A stretch of 64,000 nt of DNA, from contig NZ_JBHUGF010000011.1 of assembly GCF_042681745.1 (NCBI RefSeq), positions 186,001-250,000 of the forward strand, given 5' to 3'. The translations under genes were made by a program, and so were the position numbers. This DNA comes from Saccharibacillus nicotianae (GTDB lineage Bacteria; Bacillota; Bacilli; Paenibacillales; Paenibacillaceae). Positions within the stretch are counted from its first letter, which is position 1. Each line of letters starts with the position of its first letter. Below, piece by piece: positions 51,921 through 61,168 of this stretch. The notes under the pieces were generated by a model. That model had not been told where the DNA came from. It searched no databases and saw nothing but the letters and a program-made list of their open reading frames with translations.

Positions 51921-52355
51921 ATGGCAACACCACCGAAGAAGAAATCAATTCGTTATGATTGGCCGTATCATTTTGTGGCTTTGCCTCTTTTATTAGTAAC
52001 GTTTGTGTTAACTGTGATCTACTGGGTTGAAGCGATTCGTTATGATGAGCATGTATTGTTATCATGGTTATTGTTAATATTGATGGTTTGTTTATTTTTT
52101 GCGATTCCGCGGATTCGGGTCTATGCGACCAAAACGCAAGATCGTATTGTGCGTATTGAAGAGCAGTTCCGTTATTTCCGTTTGACCGGTAAAGAGTTGG
52201 ACCCTCGTCTATCCAAAGCTCAAATTATTGCACTTCGCTATGCAAGTGATGAAGAATTTCCTGCTTTATGCGAACGTGCAGCGAATCAAAATCTATCCGG
52301 TTCCGATATCGAAAATGCGATTACGAACTGGCGTGTGGATCATATGCGTATCTAA
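51921..52355 (+). CDS. DUF6526 family membrane protein
   Basis: 144 residues: two transmembrane helices near the N-terminus (FVALPLLLVTFVLTVIYW and HVLLSWLLLILMVCLFFAI), then a conserved cytoplasmic helical tail (VRIEEQFRYFRLTGKELDPR, LSKAQIIALRYASDEEF). This is the DUF6526 layout; function unknown. ATG 51921 is preceded by AAAAGG; an in-frame ATG at 51882 is not supported. Confidence 0.82.
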   Translation: MATPPKKKSIRYDWPYHFVALPLLLVTFVLTVIYWVEAIRYDEHVLLSWLLLILMVCLFFAIPRIRVYATKTQDRIVRIEEQFRYFRLTGKELDPRLSKAQIIALRYASDEEFPALCERAANQNLSGSDIENAITNWRVDHMRI

Positions 52356-52379
52356 TCGATAACGAAATCGAAATAAACT

Positions 52380-52423
52380 AAAAGCCGAGCACCTACAGAT
52401 AATGTAGGCACTCGGCTTTTTTT
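52380..52423. terminator. Bidirectional terminator between DUF6526 and aldo/keto reductase genes
   Basis: AAAGCCGAGCACCTACA / TGTAGGCACTCGGCTTT with T-runs on each side, between convergent genes. Confidence 0.88.
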
Positions 52424-52428
52424 GTAAT

Positions 52429-53364
52429 TTAGCTAAAAATAGTATCGATCTGAGCAATTTCTTGTGGTGTTAATTGTACGCTTAACGTTTTGAGATTATC
52501 TTTCACCTGATCTGCACGTTTCGCACCTGGAATAACAGCATCAATAGAGTCGCGTGTAAGATACCATGCCAGTACGATATGAGCGATATCGACACCTTTG
52601 GCTTGCGCAATCGGACGAAGTTTTTCAACTTTTTCTAAATTGTGTACAAAAGCATCGCCTGCAAATAGCGGATCATTGGCACGAAGATCGTCGAACTTGG
52701 TGTCTTTGGTATATTTACCACCTAATAGACCAGAAGCCAGCGGGAAATAAGGAATAAACGTAATTCCATGTTCAGCGGTATAAGGCAATAAATCTTTTTC
52801 CGCATCCCGGTGGAAAAGATTGTAATGAGATTGAAGTACATCTACATCACCATGTTTGTTAGCTTCTTTTAACTGTTCTAACGAGAAGTTAGATACGCCA
52901 ATCGCTCGAATTTTACCTTCGTTTTTCAATTTTTTCAGCTCGGCGACAGCTTGATCTTTCGGTGTATGTTCGTCTGGAAAATGAATATAAAATAAATCGA
53001 TATAATCGGTTTGTAGACGTTGTAGACTGCCTTCTACACTTGCACGTAGAAATTCCGGTGAATTATCAATCACGACTTCACCGCTATCTGTAAATTTATG
53101 AGCACCTTTGGTAGCAATAATAACCTCTTTGCGCTTACCTGTTTCTTGAAGCACTTCACCAATCAATTCTTCCGAGCGCTTAGGTCCATAAATGAATGCA
53201 GTATCTAGAAAATCAATTCCTTCTGCTAATGCAGTACGGATCATTTCTTTACCGACTTCTTCATCCAAATTAGGATAAATATTATGTCCACCAACTGCAT
53301 TGGTGCCCAGTCCGATAGGATTTACCCGTAGATCGCTTTTCCCTAATTGTTGTTTTTCAGTCAT
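52429..53364 (-). CDS. Aldo/keto reductase
   Basis: 311 residues, TIM-barrel NADPH-dependent reductase of the YhdN/YccK type. Catalytic tetrad: Asp in GIDFLDTAFIYGPKRSEELI (also Tyr), Lys in VIIATKGAHK, His in DLFYIHFPDE. The cofactor motif near the C-terminus is VIPGAKRADQVKDNL. The physiological substrate is unknown; B. subtilis relatives reduce aldehydes such as methylglyoxal. AAAGGAG before the ATG. Confidence 0.93.
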   Translation of the reverse strand: MTEKQQLGKSDLRVNPIGLGTNAVGGHNIYPNLDEEVGKEMIRTALAEGIDFLDTAFIYGPKRSEELIGEVLQETGKRKEVIIATKGAHKFTDSGEVVIDNSPEFLRASVEGSLQRLQTDYIDLFYIHFPDEHTPKDQAVAELKKLKNEGKIRAIGVSNFSLEQLKEANKHGDVDVLQSHYNLFHRDAEKDLLPYTAEHGITFIPYFPLASGLLGGKYTKDTKFDDLRANDPLFAGDAFVHNLEKVEKLRPIAQAKGVDIAHIVLAWYLTRDSIDAVIPGAKRADQVKDNLKTLSVQLTPQEIAQIDTIFS

Positions 53365-53462
53365 GATTCATTCAGCTCCTTTGATCTCTTTGCTTGATTA
53401 CTCTTTCTATTTTAACAGAATATCATGTGGAGTTAAAATATCGGAATAATTGGTTTAGGGTT

Positions 53463-53601
53463 TTGGGACAGCGCTCCAGAAAATAATTTGTTCTTGCTGT
53501 CACTGGTGAAGTCTAATCCCTTGAATGACTGGCAAGCAGTCGGGATTAGACTTCAAAGGCGACTTTCAGAATAAATTATTTTCTTCCGCTCTGTGCTAGG
53601 A
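53463..53601 (+). repeat. Structured intergenic repeat, copy B
   Basis: Nested hairpin with the plan of the element at 41554-41700. The outer stem AGAAAATAATTTGTTCT pairs with AGAATAAATTATTTTCT (one G-U). Inner stem GAAGTCTAATCCC (53508-53520) pairs perfectly with GGGATTAGACTTC (53542-53554). The loop starts TTGAA and contains a GACTG/CAGTC hairpin. CAAAGGCGA follows the inner stem. GCGCTCC precedes and CCGCTCT follows the outer stem. The stem sequences have nothing in common with copy A, yet the pairing and the short conserved segments are kept. Confidence 0.75.
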
Positions 53602-53727
53602 GGGATGGAGGTGGGTAATTTAAAACAAGTGTGAATGATTCCTCTCCTTGAAGGGGGAGGGTTAGTATAAAGTTCAATGATCTATATATGGAATGAAAAT
53701 GTCGTGAGAGAAGGGGATGAGCAATCT

Positions 53728-54063
53728 ATGAAAACGGCTAAGGTGTTGAGTTTGGTTTTGTTTATTGTGATGATTTGTAGCAATGTGTATGGGGCTGTAT
53801 TTGGTGATGTACTGGTAGAGGGGAAAGCATTGTTATCGCTATTATGGGGTCGGTTGGTTTTGGTTGATTTCTATGTGGGCATGATTTTGTTTATTTCGTG
53901 GATGATTTTTCGCAAAGAATCAGGTTGGAAATTGCTTCTTTGGATCGTATTATGTATCTGTCTGGGTAACTTTTCGACGTCGCTATATATTTATCTGGCT
54001 TTACGTCATAGTGATGGAGATTGGAATACATTCTTTTATGGTAAAAGAGTGGTAGGGCATTAA
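53728..54063 (+). CDS. Small membrane protein, probable DUF1475 family
   Basis: 111 residues with three predicted transmembrane segments. VYGAVFGDVLVEGKALLSLL and the LVDFYVGMILFISWMIFRKE stretch recall the DUF1475 family; assignment by eye and tentative. Function unknown. The start at 53728 follows GGGGATGAG; a longer frame from 53677 has no clear site. A structured repeat (copy B) lies upstream. Confidence 0.65.
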   Translation: MKTAKVLSLVLFIVMICSNVYGAVFGDVLVEGKALLSLLWGRLVLVDFYVGMILFISWMIFRKESGWKLLLWIVLCICLGNFSTSLYIYLALRHSDGDWNTFFYGKRVVGH

Positions 54064-54185
54064 TATATACGTTCTATCTACTAAGACGTACTGATGAATA
54101 CCCCATATATAAATATAATTAATACTCATAAACAAATACAATATGATCAGCAGATATCATGCAATGTTCTATTACAGACACAAAT

Positions 54186-54222
54186 AAAAAGGCAACTTCC
54201 TACGAATAGGAGGTTGCCTTTT
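54186..54222 (-). terminator. Terminator of the SLH surface-protein gene
   Basis: AAAAAGGCAACTTCCTA / TAGGAGGTTGCCTTTT stem with a 4-nt loop, T-run on the minus strand, 38 bp after the stop. Confidence 0.85.
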
Positions 54223-54260
54223 GGGTTGTACTATACTTCCTTGTTCTTCTTAACGGTTAC

Positions 54261-57200
54261 TTATTTCAATGTGTAAGAGTTAGAAGCTTCCATGATGTCT
54301 GCATATGCCCAGTGGCTAGTAGGAACATCTTTCCATGCTTTGTTGCTAGCTGTTAAGTTTGCTGTTTTTTCTAAAATTTTGTTCAAAATCGTTACCGCTT
54401 GAGCACGAGTTAACGGTTGATTCGGTTGGAAGCTAGAAGGAGATACACCTTGCATCAATCCAGCCGTTGTTACACGTTTGATATCGTTTGCTGCCCAGTG
54501 TCCGTTGATATCATTCGCAAAGGAGCTTCCTGTACCGCTAAGACCTTGCCAGCGGCTTACAATAGCAGCCATCTCTGCACGAGTGATCGGTTGAGCTGGA
54601 GCGAACTTACCATTCGTTAGACCTTTCATCAATCCAGTCGATTGCATCGAAGCAATCGCTTGGTGTGCCCAGAATGTAGCAGATACGTCGGAATAGCTTC
54701 CGTTACCACTAGCAGATGCTGTTGGTGCACTAGCTTGCAAACGGTACAATAGTGAAGCCATTTCCGCACGAGTAATACTGTTGTTCGGACGGAAGGTTTG
54801 ATCTGGATATCCTTGAATATATGCAGGTTTGACTACACCCGCTGTTGTATCTGTATTGACATTATTGTTATCAGATGTTGAATTATTTGTTGTAGAAGAA
54901 GATAGCTTTTGCATATCTACAATTGTAAATGTACTGAATTTAGTCACTGTAAATTGTAGACCTGTCTGACCATTACCATAATCTACTACACTTGGTTGTA
55001 CCAATTCACGATCGCCATCACTATGCTCGATAAAGATACGCAATTGATTTAACCATTGTTGTTTGGCTGTTGCATCTTGTGGAATAACACTGTTGTCGAT
55101 CGGCATTACCAATTGAACCGGTTGATTTTGCAAATTCGTTTCGATCGTCATTGGACGACCCACTACAGAGATATTACCATCGCCTAGAGCTTGCTTCACG
55201 ATTTCTTCTTGTTTTGCACGATTCGCTACTGCATTTTGTTGTGCTACAGTTTTGAGCGGTACAAAGTGGAAATAAAGATCATTCGTGATATTGTTCAATG
55301 AAGTAGAAGCCACAGACAATTTCGCATCGTTCGTGCTGATTTCCAAGTTCATTGCTGCATTTTTCAAATCTTTTGCTGCTGTTAACGGTAATGTAATATC
55401 GGTTTGAGATACTTCATCGCTAGCATCTGGAACTACTAGACGAACCGTTTGTTGAGCAGCTTCTTTTAATTTGGAGATTGCTTCGATCACTTTATCCGTT
55501 GAGAACGTAATTTGATCTTGTTTTTGACCACTTGCTTGAGTTGTACGGTTGACCACTGCTGTAGCAGGAATCGTTGTTTTACCTTTACCATCGTCTACAT
55601 CAAGTGTGATCTTTTGTGAACCACCTGAAGAAGATGTTTTATCATCGGAATCTTTTACTGTTACAGTTGCACTTGCAAAAATTTCTTTTTGAGTTACAGA
55701 GTAAGCGCTAATGATCGCTGTACCTTTACCGATTGGACTAACAACACCATCGGCTACAGTCGCTACACTTGGGTTGCTACTAATCCATAATACAGTGGAA
55801 TCTGTAGCATTATCAGGAGTAACGGTTGCTTTTAACGTTTGAGCAGCGCCTTTTTTCTTGAACTCTAATGTTGCTTTGTCTAAAGTAACTTTGGTTACAG
55901 GAACTGTTTCACCTTTATCTAAAAATCCTAGTTTAGTCAATGTATTGGATTCAACCGAACTTGTATAACCTGTAAGATCCGGTAAGAATGCAACACCGTA
56001 AGCAAAATTTGTTTTGCCCATCATTTCAAAATTTTCTGTTGCAACTGGAAGATTTTGAAGTAAGGAAGCTTTAGCTTTATACAAGTAAGAGTATCCAACA
56101 TTTACATACAAATTACCAAGCGGACTAATTGTAATACCACGAATGACTGTTGGATAAGATGCTACCACTTCTGGATTTAAGTTGTAACCCGATATACGAA
56201 TGATTTGAGAAGTAGCACTACTATAACCATCTTCTACAGTTGCTATATACAGACGTTGTTGTTGATCTAAAGCCAGTCCAGTAATCTGTGTAATATTTTG
56301 GAAACCTTCAATCTGGATATTTTCGTTAGATCCAATTGGTGGGTTCAATGTTTGAATAGGTAGAGTATAAACAACAGTACTATAATCTTCTAACTCTGAT
56401 GAGCTATAAGGCAACGACTCGCTATCTTGAAGGTACTTACTTTTCAGTAGCCATACGTTAGAGTCACCCGATTTAGCGTAGTATATATCGCCTGCTTGAT
56501 TCATCGTTACAGCGACAATGTTTTTGCTTTTAGCAATACGAGTAGTTTTAAAAGTTGTTGTAGATACTTTGTAAATACCACGATCATAATCAGCATAGTA
56601 CATATCGCCGTTGAAATATGCCAATTCAAATGGACGATTAAGATCAACTTGAGAAAGCTCAGTAGGTGCAGCTTTAACAATAACAGTACGAATGACTTCA
56701 TTTGCAGAGAGCTTTGCAGGATTAGTAACATTGTAATAAATGGTGTACGTACCAGCAATATTGGTGTCTATACTAGAAACAGGAGTACCGTTTAACGTAT
56801 AGCTCACTTTTGCGACCAGATCAGTATAGGTGCTATCTGTAATAATTACACCAGGTTCTACAAAAGTATCACCTACACTTAACGTGATTGTAGAACTCCC
56901 AATAAGATCAATAATTGGAGCGGTAGGTTGTAAAGGTGATTTTTGCATTGACCCACTACTACCAATATAAGAATCACCATTAGGAAGAAAAACTATTCCG
57001 TAAGCACTGATATAAGAATTGGGGTTTAAATTAACTAAACTGCTTGACTGTAAAGGAATACTGTTCAAATCTTGCGAAGAAATTCGATATACTTTTTCAT
57101 TATCTCCAGCTGTATAAAGATTTCCAGATAGGTCAAAAGAAAAGCTTGTAAAGTAGGTATTAAAGTTCTCAATCACAACTTTAGCACTGTTTGTACCTGC

Positions 57201-58061
57201 TGGAATTTTTAAAATAGCTTTTGTGAAATAATCAGAGAAATATACATTATCTTTAGCATCGATAGCTAAACCATAAATATAATTATATTTGTCAGAAAAG
57301 AATACAGTACTGCTCTCACTGAAGGCTGTATTACTCAATGGTAATTCAAGCATATCTTTGTGAGATACTTTGTAAATATTCGGATCACTATCAATAGTAT
57401 AAAACAAGTCACCAGAAGAATTTAAAGCAACTCCCATAAAAGAACGAGGAGTTTTTACAACAGAAGTTACTTTACCTGTGTAAAGATCTACACGAGATAT
57501 TCCTTGATCGCGTTGAGCGACATAAACATAATCACCATAGTATGCCATACCATAAGCGTTAGAAAGATTAACGCTTGATAAATCGATATATTGTTTGGAA
57601 CTTGTAACAAGAACTGTGCGGATAACCTCATCAGCGGCTACATTATCACCATTAGTTACATTGTAGTGAATCTTGAATATACCTTCTAAACTCGTATCAA
57701 CTTTAGTTACAGGAGAACCGTTGTACTCGTAAGTGATATTAGCTGTTTTGAGATCAGGATATACATCGTCTTGTACGGTTACGCCTGGATCTGTAAAAGT
57801 TGCCCCTACTTTGATTTGAATCTGTGCATCGCCAATCAACGTAATCACAGGTTTACTGTTTGTTTGATTAGAAGAAACACCAGTATTTGTACTTTCGACA
57901 TGAGTGACAGGAGTGCCAGAAGAGTAAGTGTCATTGGTAACCGAGCTTGATTCGTTGCTAGTTGTTGTATTGGTTGTATTGTCCTCAGCAAAAACATTTG
58001 TCGTTGCTGTCCCCGGCAATGCAATCAATGCAGCTAAGCATAAAATCATCCATTTTTTCAT
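54261..58061 (-). CDS. Large secreted SLH surface protein with duplicated Ig-like plus propeller modules
   Basis: 1266 residues. Sec signal peptide (KKWMILCLAALIALPGTATT) and a Ser/Thr/Asn linker. Then two tandem copies of a DUF5011-type Ig-like domain (each opens near DLIG or TLIGDAQIQ and contains VEPGVI or TDPGVT), each followed by a beta-propeller-like repeat region of about 200 residues (VYVAQRDQGISRVDLYTG and related blades). A Big_2 Ig domain follows (VTKVTLDKATLEFKKKGAAQ), a linker, and C-terminal SLH repeats (YPDQTFRPNNSITRAEMASL and relatives) that bind pyruvylated cell-wall polymer. SLH motifs are circularly offset: two full and two half units. The ATG at 58061 follows AAAGGGG. Role unknown; cell-surface binding or sensing is likely. 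Confidence 0.9.
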   Translation of the reverse strand: MKKWMILCLAALIALPGTATTNVFAEDNTTNTTTSNESSSVTNDTYSSGTPVTHVESTNTGVSSNQTNSKPVITLIGDAQIQIKVGATFTDPGVTVQDDVYPDLKTANITYEYNGSPVTKVDTSLEGIFKIHYNVTNGDNVAADEVIRTVLVTSSKQYIDLSSVNLSNAYGMAYYGDYVYVAQRDQGISRVDLYTGKVTSVVKTPRSFMGVALNSSGDLFYTIDSDPNIYKVSHKDMLELPLSNTAFSESSTVFFSDKYNYIYGLAIDAKDNVYFSDYFTKAILKIPAGTNSAKVVIENFNTYFTSFSFDLSGNLYTAGDNEKVYRISSQDLNSIPLQSSSLVNLNPNSYISAYGIVFLPNGDSYIGSSGSMQKSPLQPTAPIIDLIGSSTITLSVGDTFVEPGVIITDSTYTDLVAKVSYTLNGTPVSSIDTNIAGTYTIYYNVTNPAKLSANEVIRTVIVKAAPTELSQVDLNRPFELAYFNGDMYYADYDRGIYKVSTTTFKTTRIAKSKNIVAVTMNQAGDIYYAKSGDSNVWLLKSKYLQDSESLPYSSSELEDYSTVVYTLPIQTLNPPIGSNENIQIEGFQNITQITGLALDQQQRLYIATVEDGYSSATSQIIRISGYNLNPEVVASYPTVIRGITISPLGNLYVNVGYSYLYKAKASLLQNLPVATENFEMMGKTNFAYGVAFLPDLTGYTSSVESNTLTKLGFLDKGETVPVTKVTLDKATLEFKKKGAAQTLKATVTPDNATDSTVLWISSNPSVATVADGVVSPIGKGTAIISAYSVTQKEIFASATVTVKDSDDKTSSSGGSQKITLDVDDGKGKTTIPATAVVNRTTQASGQKQDQITFSTDKVIEAISKLKEAAQQTVRLVVPDASDEVSQTDITLPLTAAKDLKNAAMNLEISTNDAKLSVASTSLNNITNDLYFHFVPLKTVAQQNAVANRAKQEEIVKQALGDGNISVVGRPMTIETNLQNQPVQLVMPIDNSVIPQDATAKQQWLNQLRIFIEHSDGDRELVQPSVVDYGNGQTGLQFTVTKFSTFTIVDMQKLSSSTTNNSTSDNNNVNTDTTAGVVKPAYIQGYPDQTFRPNNSITRAEMASLLYRLQASAPTASASGNGSYSDVSATFWAHQAIASMQSTGLMKGLTNGKFAPAQPITRAEMAAIVSRWQGLSGTGSSFANDINGHWAANDIKRVTTAGLMQGVSPSSFQPNQPLTRAQAVTILNKILEKTANLTASNKAWKDVPTSHWAYADIMEASNSYTLK

Positions 58062-58230
58062 GCTATGAATTTCCCCTTTGTTTTTTGAATCGTGAATCTT
58101 GTTTTTACTATATCGAATCAGACTGAACAATTTCTGAACAATTTTTTTTAATCCGTATATTCGTTTTTATGCATTACATATCTATTAATAATTAATGGAG
58201 ATATATGACAAAGATAAGGGTAAATTTAAA

Positions 58231-58252
58231 TTATTTTCATCGATGAAAATAA
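58231..58252. promoter_or_regulatory. 22-bp perfect palindrome in the divergent region
   Basis: The palindrome reads TTATTTTCATC followed by GATGAAAATAA, fully self-complementary. Probable operator for a dimeric regulator of either neighbouring unit; identity unknown. Confidence 0.55.
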
Positions 58253-58298
58253 CTCTTGCTTCTGATTCAATCATGTCCTAAAATGAGATTGCAGATGA

Positions 58299-58313
58299 AT
58301 GCAAGCGTTTGCA
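58299..58313 (+). promoter_or_regulatory. cre/LacI-type operator upstream of the alpha-glucoside ABC operon
   Basis: ATGCAAGCGTTTGCA fits the broad cre consensus WTGNAANCGNWNNCW and is nearly palindromic. It resembles operators of CcpA and of MalR-type LacI repressors. Located 230 bp before the binding-protein gene. Confidence 0.65.
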
Positions 58314-58543
58314 AAGATTGTTGTGAGTACATTCATAGATGTAATCCTTCTCTTTTGTGACTGCTATTTTTCTACTGTAGAACAGGAGTTTGAATATTTT
58401 TTGATAGCGTTATCAAATTCCTATTTACTTTTTACTCATTACATAAGAAAATGGGTAAGAAGTAAAAAATATCTAATTTTGCTATTTATGTTCTTTTTAT
58501 TGTTTTTTGGTACAGGTGTAATCAAAAAAAAGGGGCTGAGTAC

Positions 58544-59971
58544 ATGAAGCGTAAGTTGAAAAAAAGCAGCACAATGTCACTGATGATGGTTTTGCTATTT
58601 TCAGTCGTCATGAGTGCATGTGGAGGAACAACAAGTAATACAGCTACAACAGAACCCGCTGCAACAGGAACAGACACAACAGCTACAGCAACAACAGGCG
58701 CAGATATGATTAAAACAGCGAAAGTTCCAGCCGGATCTGAATTGGAAAAAGCCTTAAAAGGTGAATATAAAGGAACTAAAGTTACAATGTACGGTCCATT
58801 CGTAGACGCGGATGAGCAGAAATTCAATGCAAGTATCAAAGCATTTGAAGATCAAACCGGTATTGATATTGCTTATGAAGGTTCCAAAGAATTTGAAGCG
58901 ACAATCAACGTACGTGTCAACGGTGGTAATGCACCGGATATCGCTGACTTCCCGCAACCAGGATTGTTAGAAGGATTCGCTAACTCTGGTAAAGTGGTCG
59001 ATGTATCTAGCTTTATGGATGCTAACTATCTTAAAGAGCAATACAAAGATAGCTGGCTAGATATGGCGAAAATGAAAGGTGATGGCGGTAAAGAAATTAC
59101 TGCGGGCGTATGGGCACGTAGTAGTGTGAAAAGCTTAGTATGGTACAACAAAAAAGCATTCGCAGATGCTGGTTATGAAGTACCTAAGACTTGGGATGAA
59201 ATGATGGCATTAACAGAGCAAATCGCTAAAGATGGCGATCCTGCTTGGAGTATCGGTATTGAAAGTGGTACAGCAACAGGCTGGCCTGCAACAGACTGGA
59301 TCGAAGATATTATGCTTCGTACAACTACTCCTGAAAACTATGACAAATGGGTAAAAGGCGATTTGCCATTTACAGATCCAATTGTCAAAAATGCTGTGAA
59401 AAAAATGTCTGATATCTGGTTTAACAAAGATTATGTATACGGTGGACGTAGTTCAATCGTAACTACGAACTTCGGTGATTCCATTCAACCGTTGTTTACA
59501 GACCCTCCAAAAGCATGGTTGAATCGTCAAGCTGGATTTATCGTATCGTTTATCCCTGAAGGTGTAACAGCAGACGAGTATGACTGGTTCCCGTTCCCTT
59601 CTATTGATCCACAGTACGGTACACCAGCTATGATCTCTGGTGATATCTATGCGATGTTCAATGATCGTCCAGAAGTACGTGCAGTGATGGAATTCTTTAC
59701 AACAGCAGAATCTCTACAAAGCTGGATTCAATCCGGCGGTGTAACACCTCCAATGAACGGTACTCCTGATGATTGGTTCGCTAATGATCAAGAACGTCGT
59801 ATGTCCCAGTTTGTACAAGAAGCCAAAACAATCCGCTTTGACGGTTCTGACTTGATGCCAAGTGCTGTAGGCGCAGGAACGTTCTGGAAAGGTATGACGG
59901 ATTATGTGAGTGGTACAGCTAATCTAGATGAAGCGATGGCTGAGATTCAATCCGGCTTCAAAAAACAATAG
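58544..59971 (+). CDS. Alpha-glucoside-type ABC transporter solute-binding lipoprotein
   Basis: 475 residues with a lipoprotein signal peptide ending in the lipobox MSAC (Cys at about residue 26), then a Thr/Ala-rich tether and a family 1 solute-binding fold. KVTMYGPFVDADEQKFNASI, the WYNKKAFADAGYEVPKTWDE segment and TPPMNGTPDDWFANDQERRM fit the AglE/ThuE-like group. Two permeases of the AglF/AglG kind follow, supporting maltose, trehalose or other alpha-glucosides as ligand (inference). AAAAGGGG precedes the ATG; a cre site lies upstream. Confidence 0.92.
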   Translation: MKRKLKKSSTMSLMMVLLFSVVMSACGGTTSNTATTEPAATGTDTTATATTGADMIKTAKVPAGSELEKALKGEYKGTKVTMYGPFVDADEQKFNASIKAFEDQTGIDIAYEGSKEFEATINVRVNGGNAPDIADFPQPGLLEGFANSGKVVDVSSFMDANYLKEQYKDSWLDMAKMKGDGGKEITAGVWARSSVKSLVWYNKKAFADAGYEVPKTWDEMMALTEQIAKDGDPAWSIGIESGTATGWPATDWIEDIMLRTTTPENYDKWVKGDLPFTDPIVKNAVKKMSDIWFNKDYVYGGRSSIVTTNFGDSIQPLFTDPPKAWLNRQAGFIVSFIPEGVTADEYDWFPFPSIDPQYGTPAMISGDIYAMFNDRPEVRAVMEFFTTAESLQSWIQSGGVTPPMNGTPDDWFANDQERRMSQFVQEAKTIRFDGSDLMPSAVGAGTFWKGMTDYVSGTANLDEAMAEIQSGFKKQ

Positions 59972-60085
59972 TATCGCAGTATACGCACCATAGATACTAT
60001 ACATGTAGATAGCAGGTATACATGACATGAGTCAGAACGGGCCGATGCTATCGGTCCGCTTTGGCTTGATTAAGGGGGAAAGCCG

Positions 60086-61168
60086 ATGGACGTGCGAGCC
60101 AATCAAGGGTCTATGTTGAAGTTGATTTTATTATCGATACTTGTTCCTGCTTTAAACGTAGGCTTGCATTTCTCGATCTTTTTATTTTTTAGAAGCTCGG
60201 ATCTTCCACCAGTTTTAAATGCTGTACTTGCTGTGATCTGGGGAATATTTGGGATCTATTCGATTTACTGGTCTCTGAACTGGGTGGTTGAACAATACTC
60301 GGATAAATGGAAAGAACGCGTCATTCCTTATGTATTTGTAGGACCTGCTGTATTATTGCTAGGTTGGTTGCTATTTTTACCAACACTACGCACGTTATAT
60401 CTTAGCTTTTTTAATGCCGATTCGACCCGATTTGTAGGGTTGGCTAACTTTGGGGCTGTTTTTACCGACAGACTATTGTTAACAGCACTACGAAATAACT
60501 TGCTATGGGTAGTATTCGGAACGTTAGCATGCGTTATTTTAGGAATGTTAGTCGCTGTACTGGCTGACCGTAGTAGCTTTGAACGTCTTGCCAAAGCTAT
60601 TGTTTTTATGCCGATGGCAATTTCATTCGTAGCCGCAGGCGTGATCTGGAAGTTCATCTATTACTACCAACCAGGCGATGACCAGATTGGTCTACTTAAC
60701 GCAATTATGGTGCAGTTAGGACTCCAGCCGCAGGGCTGGCTCAGTATGGTGCAACCCTGGAATAACCTCTTCTTGATTGTCATATTGGTCTGGATGCAGA
60801 CCGGGTTTGCAATGGTTATCTTTTCGGCTTCGATCAAAGGGATACCGGAAGATATGTTGGAAGCTGCGCGGATGGATGGCGCGGGAGAAGTACGTATCTT
60901 TTTCAAAATTATGTTACCTGTTATCTCTAGTACAGTGCTTGCAGTTACCACAACGATTATCGTATTTACTCTGAAAATATTCGATGTCGTTATGATTATG
61001 ACCGGTGGACAGTATGGAACAGAAGTAGTCGCCACTGAATTCTACCGTCAATTATTTATGTATCAAAATGCAGGCTATGGTTCGACGCTTGCGATTGTGT
61101 TGCTGATTGCAGTTATTCCGGTGATTATCCTGAATCTGCGCCAGCTTCAGAAGGAGGGAAGCTTCTGA
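60086..61168 (+). CDS. Sugar ABC transporter permease, AglF type
   Basis: 360 residues, eight predicted transmembrane segments: two extra N-terminal helices followed by the usual six, as in AglF. The coupling loop motif is LEAARMDGAGEVRIFFKIML. It ends one base inside the next gene (TGATG junction), so the two permeases are coupled. Part of an importer with the binding protein 114 bp upstream. ATPase not encoded here. Confidence 0.92.
   Translation: MDVRANQGSMLKLILLSILVPALNVGLHFSIFLFFRSSDLPPVLNAVLAVIWGIFGIYSIYWSLNWVVEQYSDKWKERVIPYVFVGPAVLLLGWLLFLPTLRTLYLSFFNADSTRFVGLANFGAVFTDRLLLTALRNNLLWVVFGTLACVILGMLVAVLADRSSFERLAKAIVFMPMAISFVAAGVIWKFIYYYQPGDDQIGLLNAIMVQLGLQPQGWLSMVQPWNNLFLIVILVWMQTGFAMVIFSASIKGIPEDMLEAARMDGAGEVRIFFKIMLPVISSTVLAVTTTIIVFTLKIFDVVMIMTGGQYGTEVVATEFYRQLFMYQNAGYGSTLAIVLLIAVIPVIILNLRQLQKEGSF

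Larger units (their letters stand above)
58062..58543. other. Divergent control region between SLH protein and sugar ABC operon
   Basis: About 480 bp. It holds a 22-bp palindrome (58231-58252) and a cre site (58299-58313). A frame of 82 codons starting within the cre site has no ribosome site and was not called. The rest is AT-rich. Confidence 0.55.

Noticed and set aside
58299..58547. 82-codon frame before the alpha-glucoside binding protein
   Set aside because: It starts inside the cre site, has no Shine-Dalgarno sequence, and is AT-rich with no recognisable pattern.
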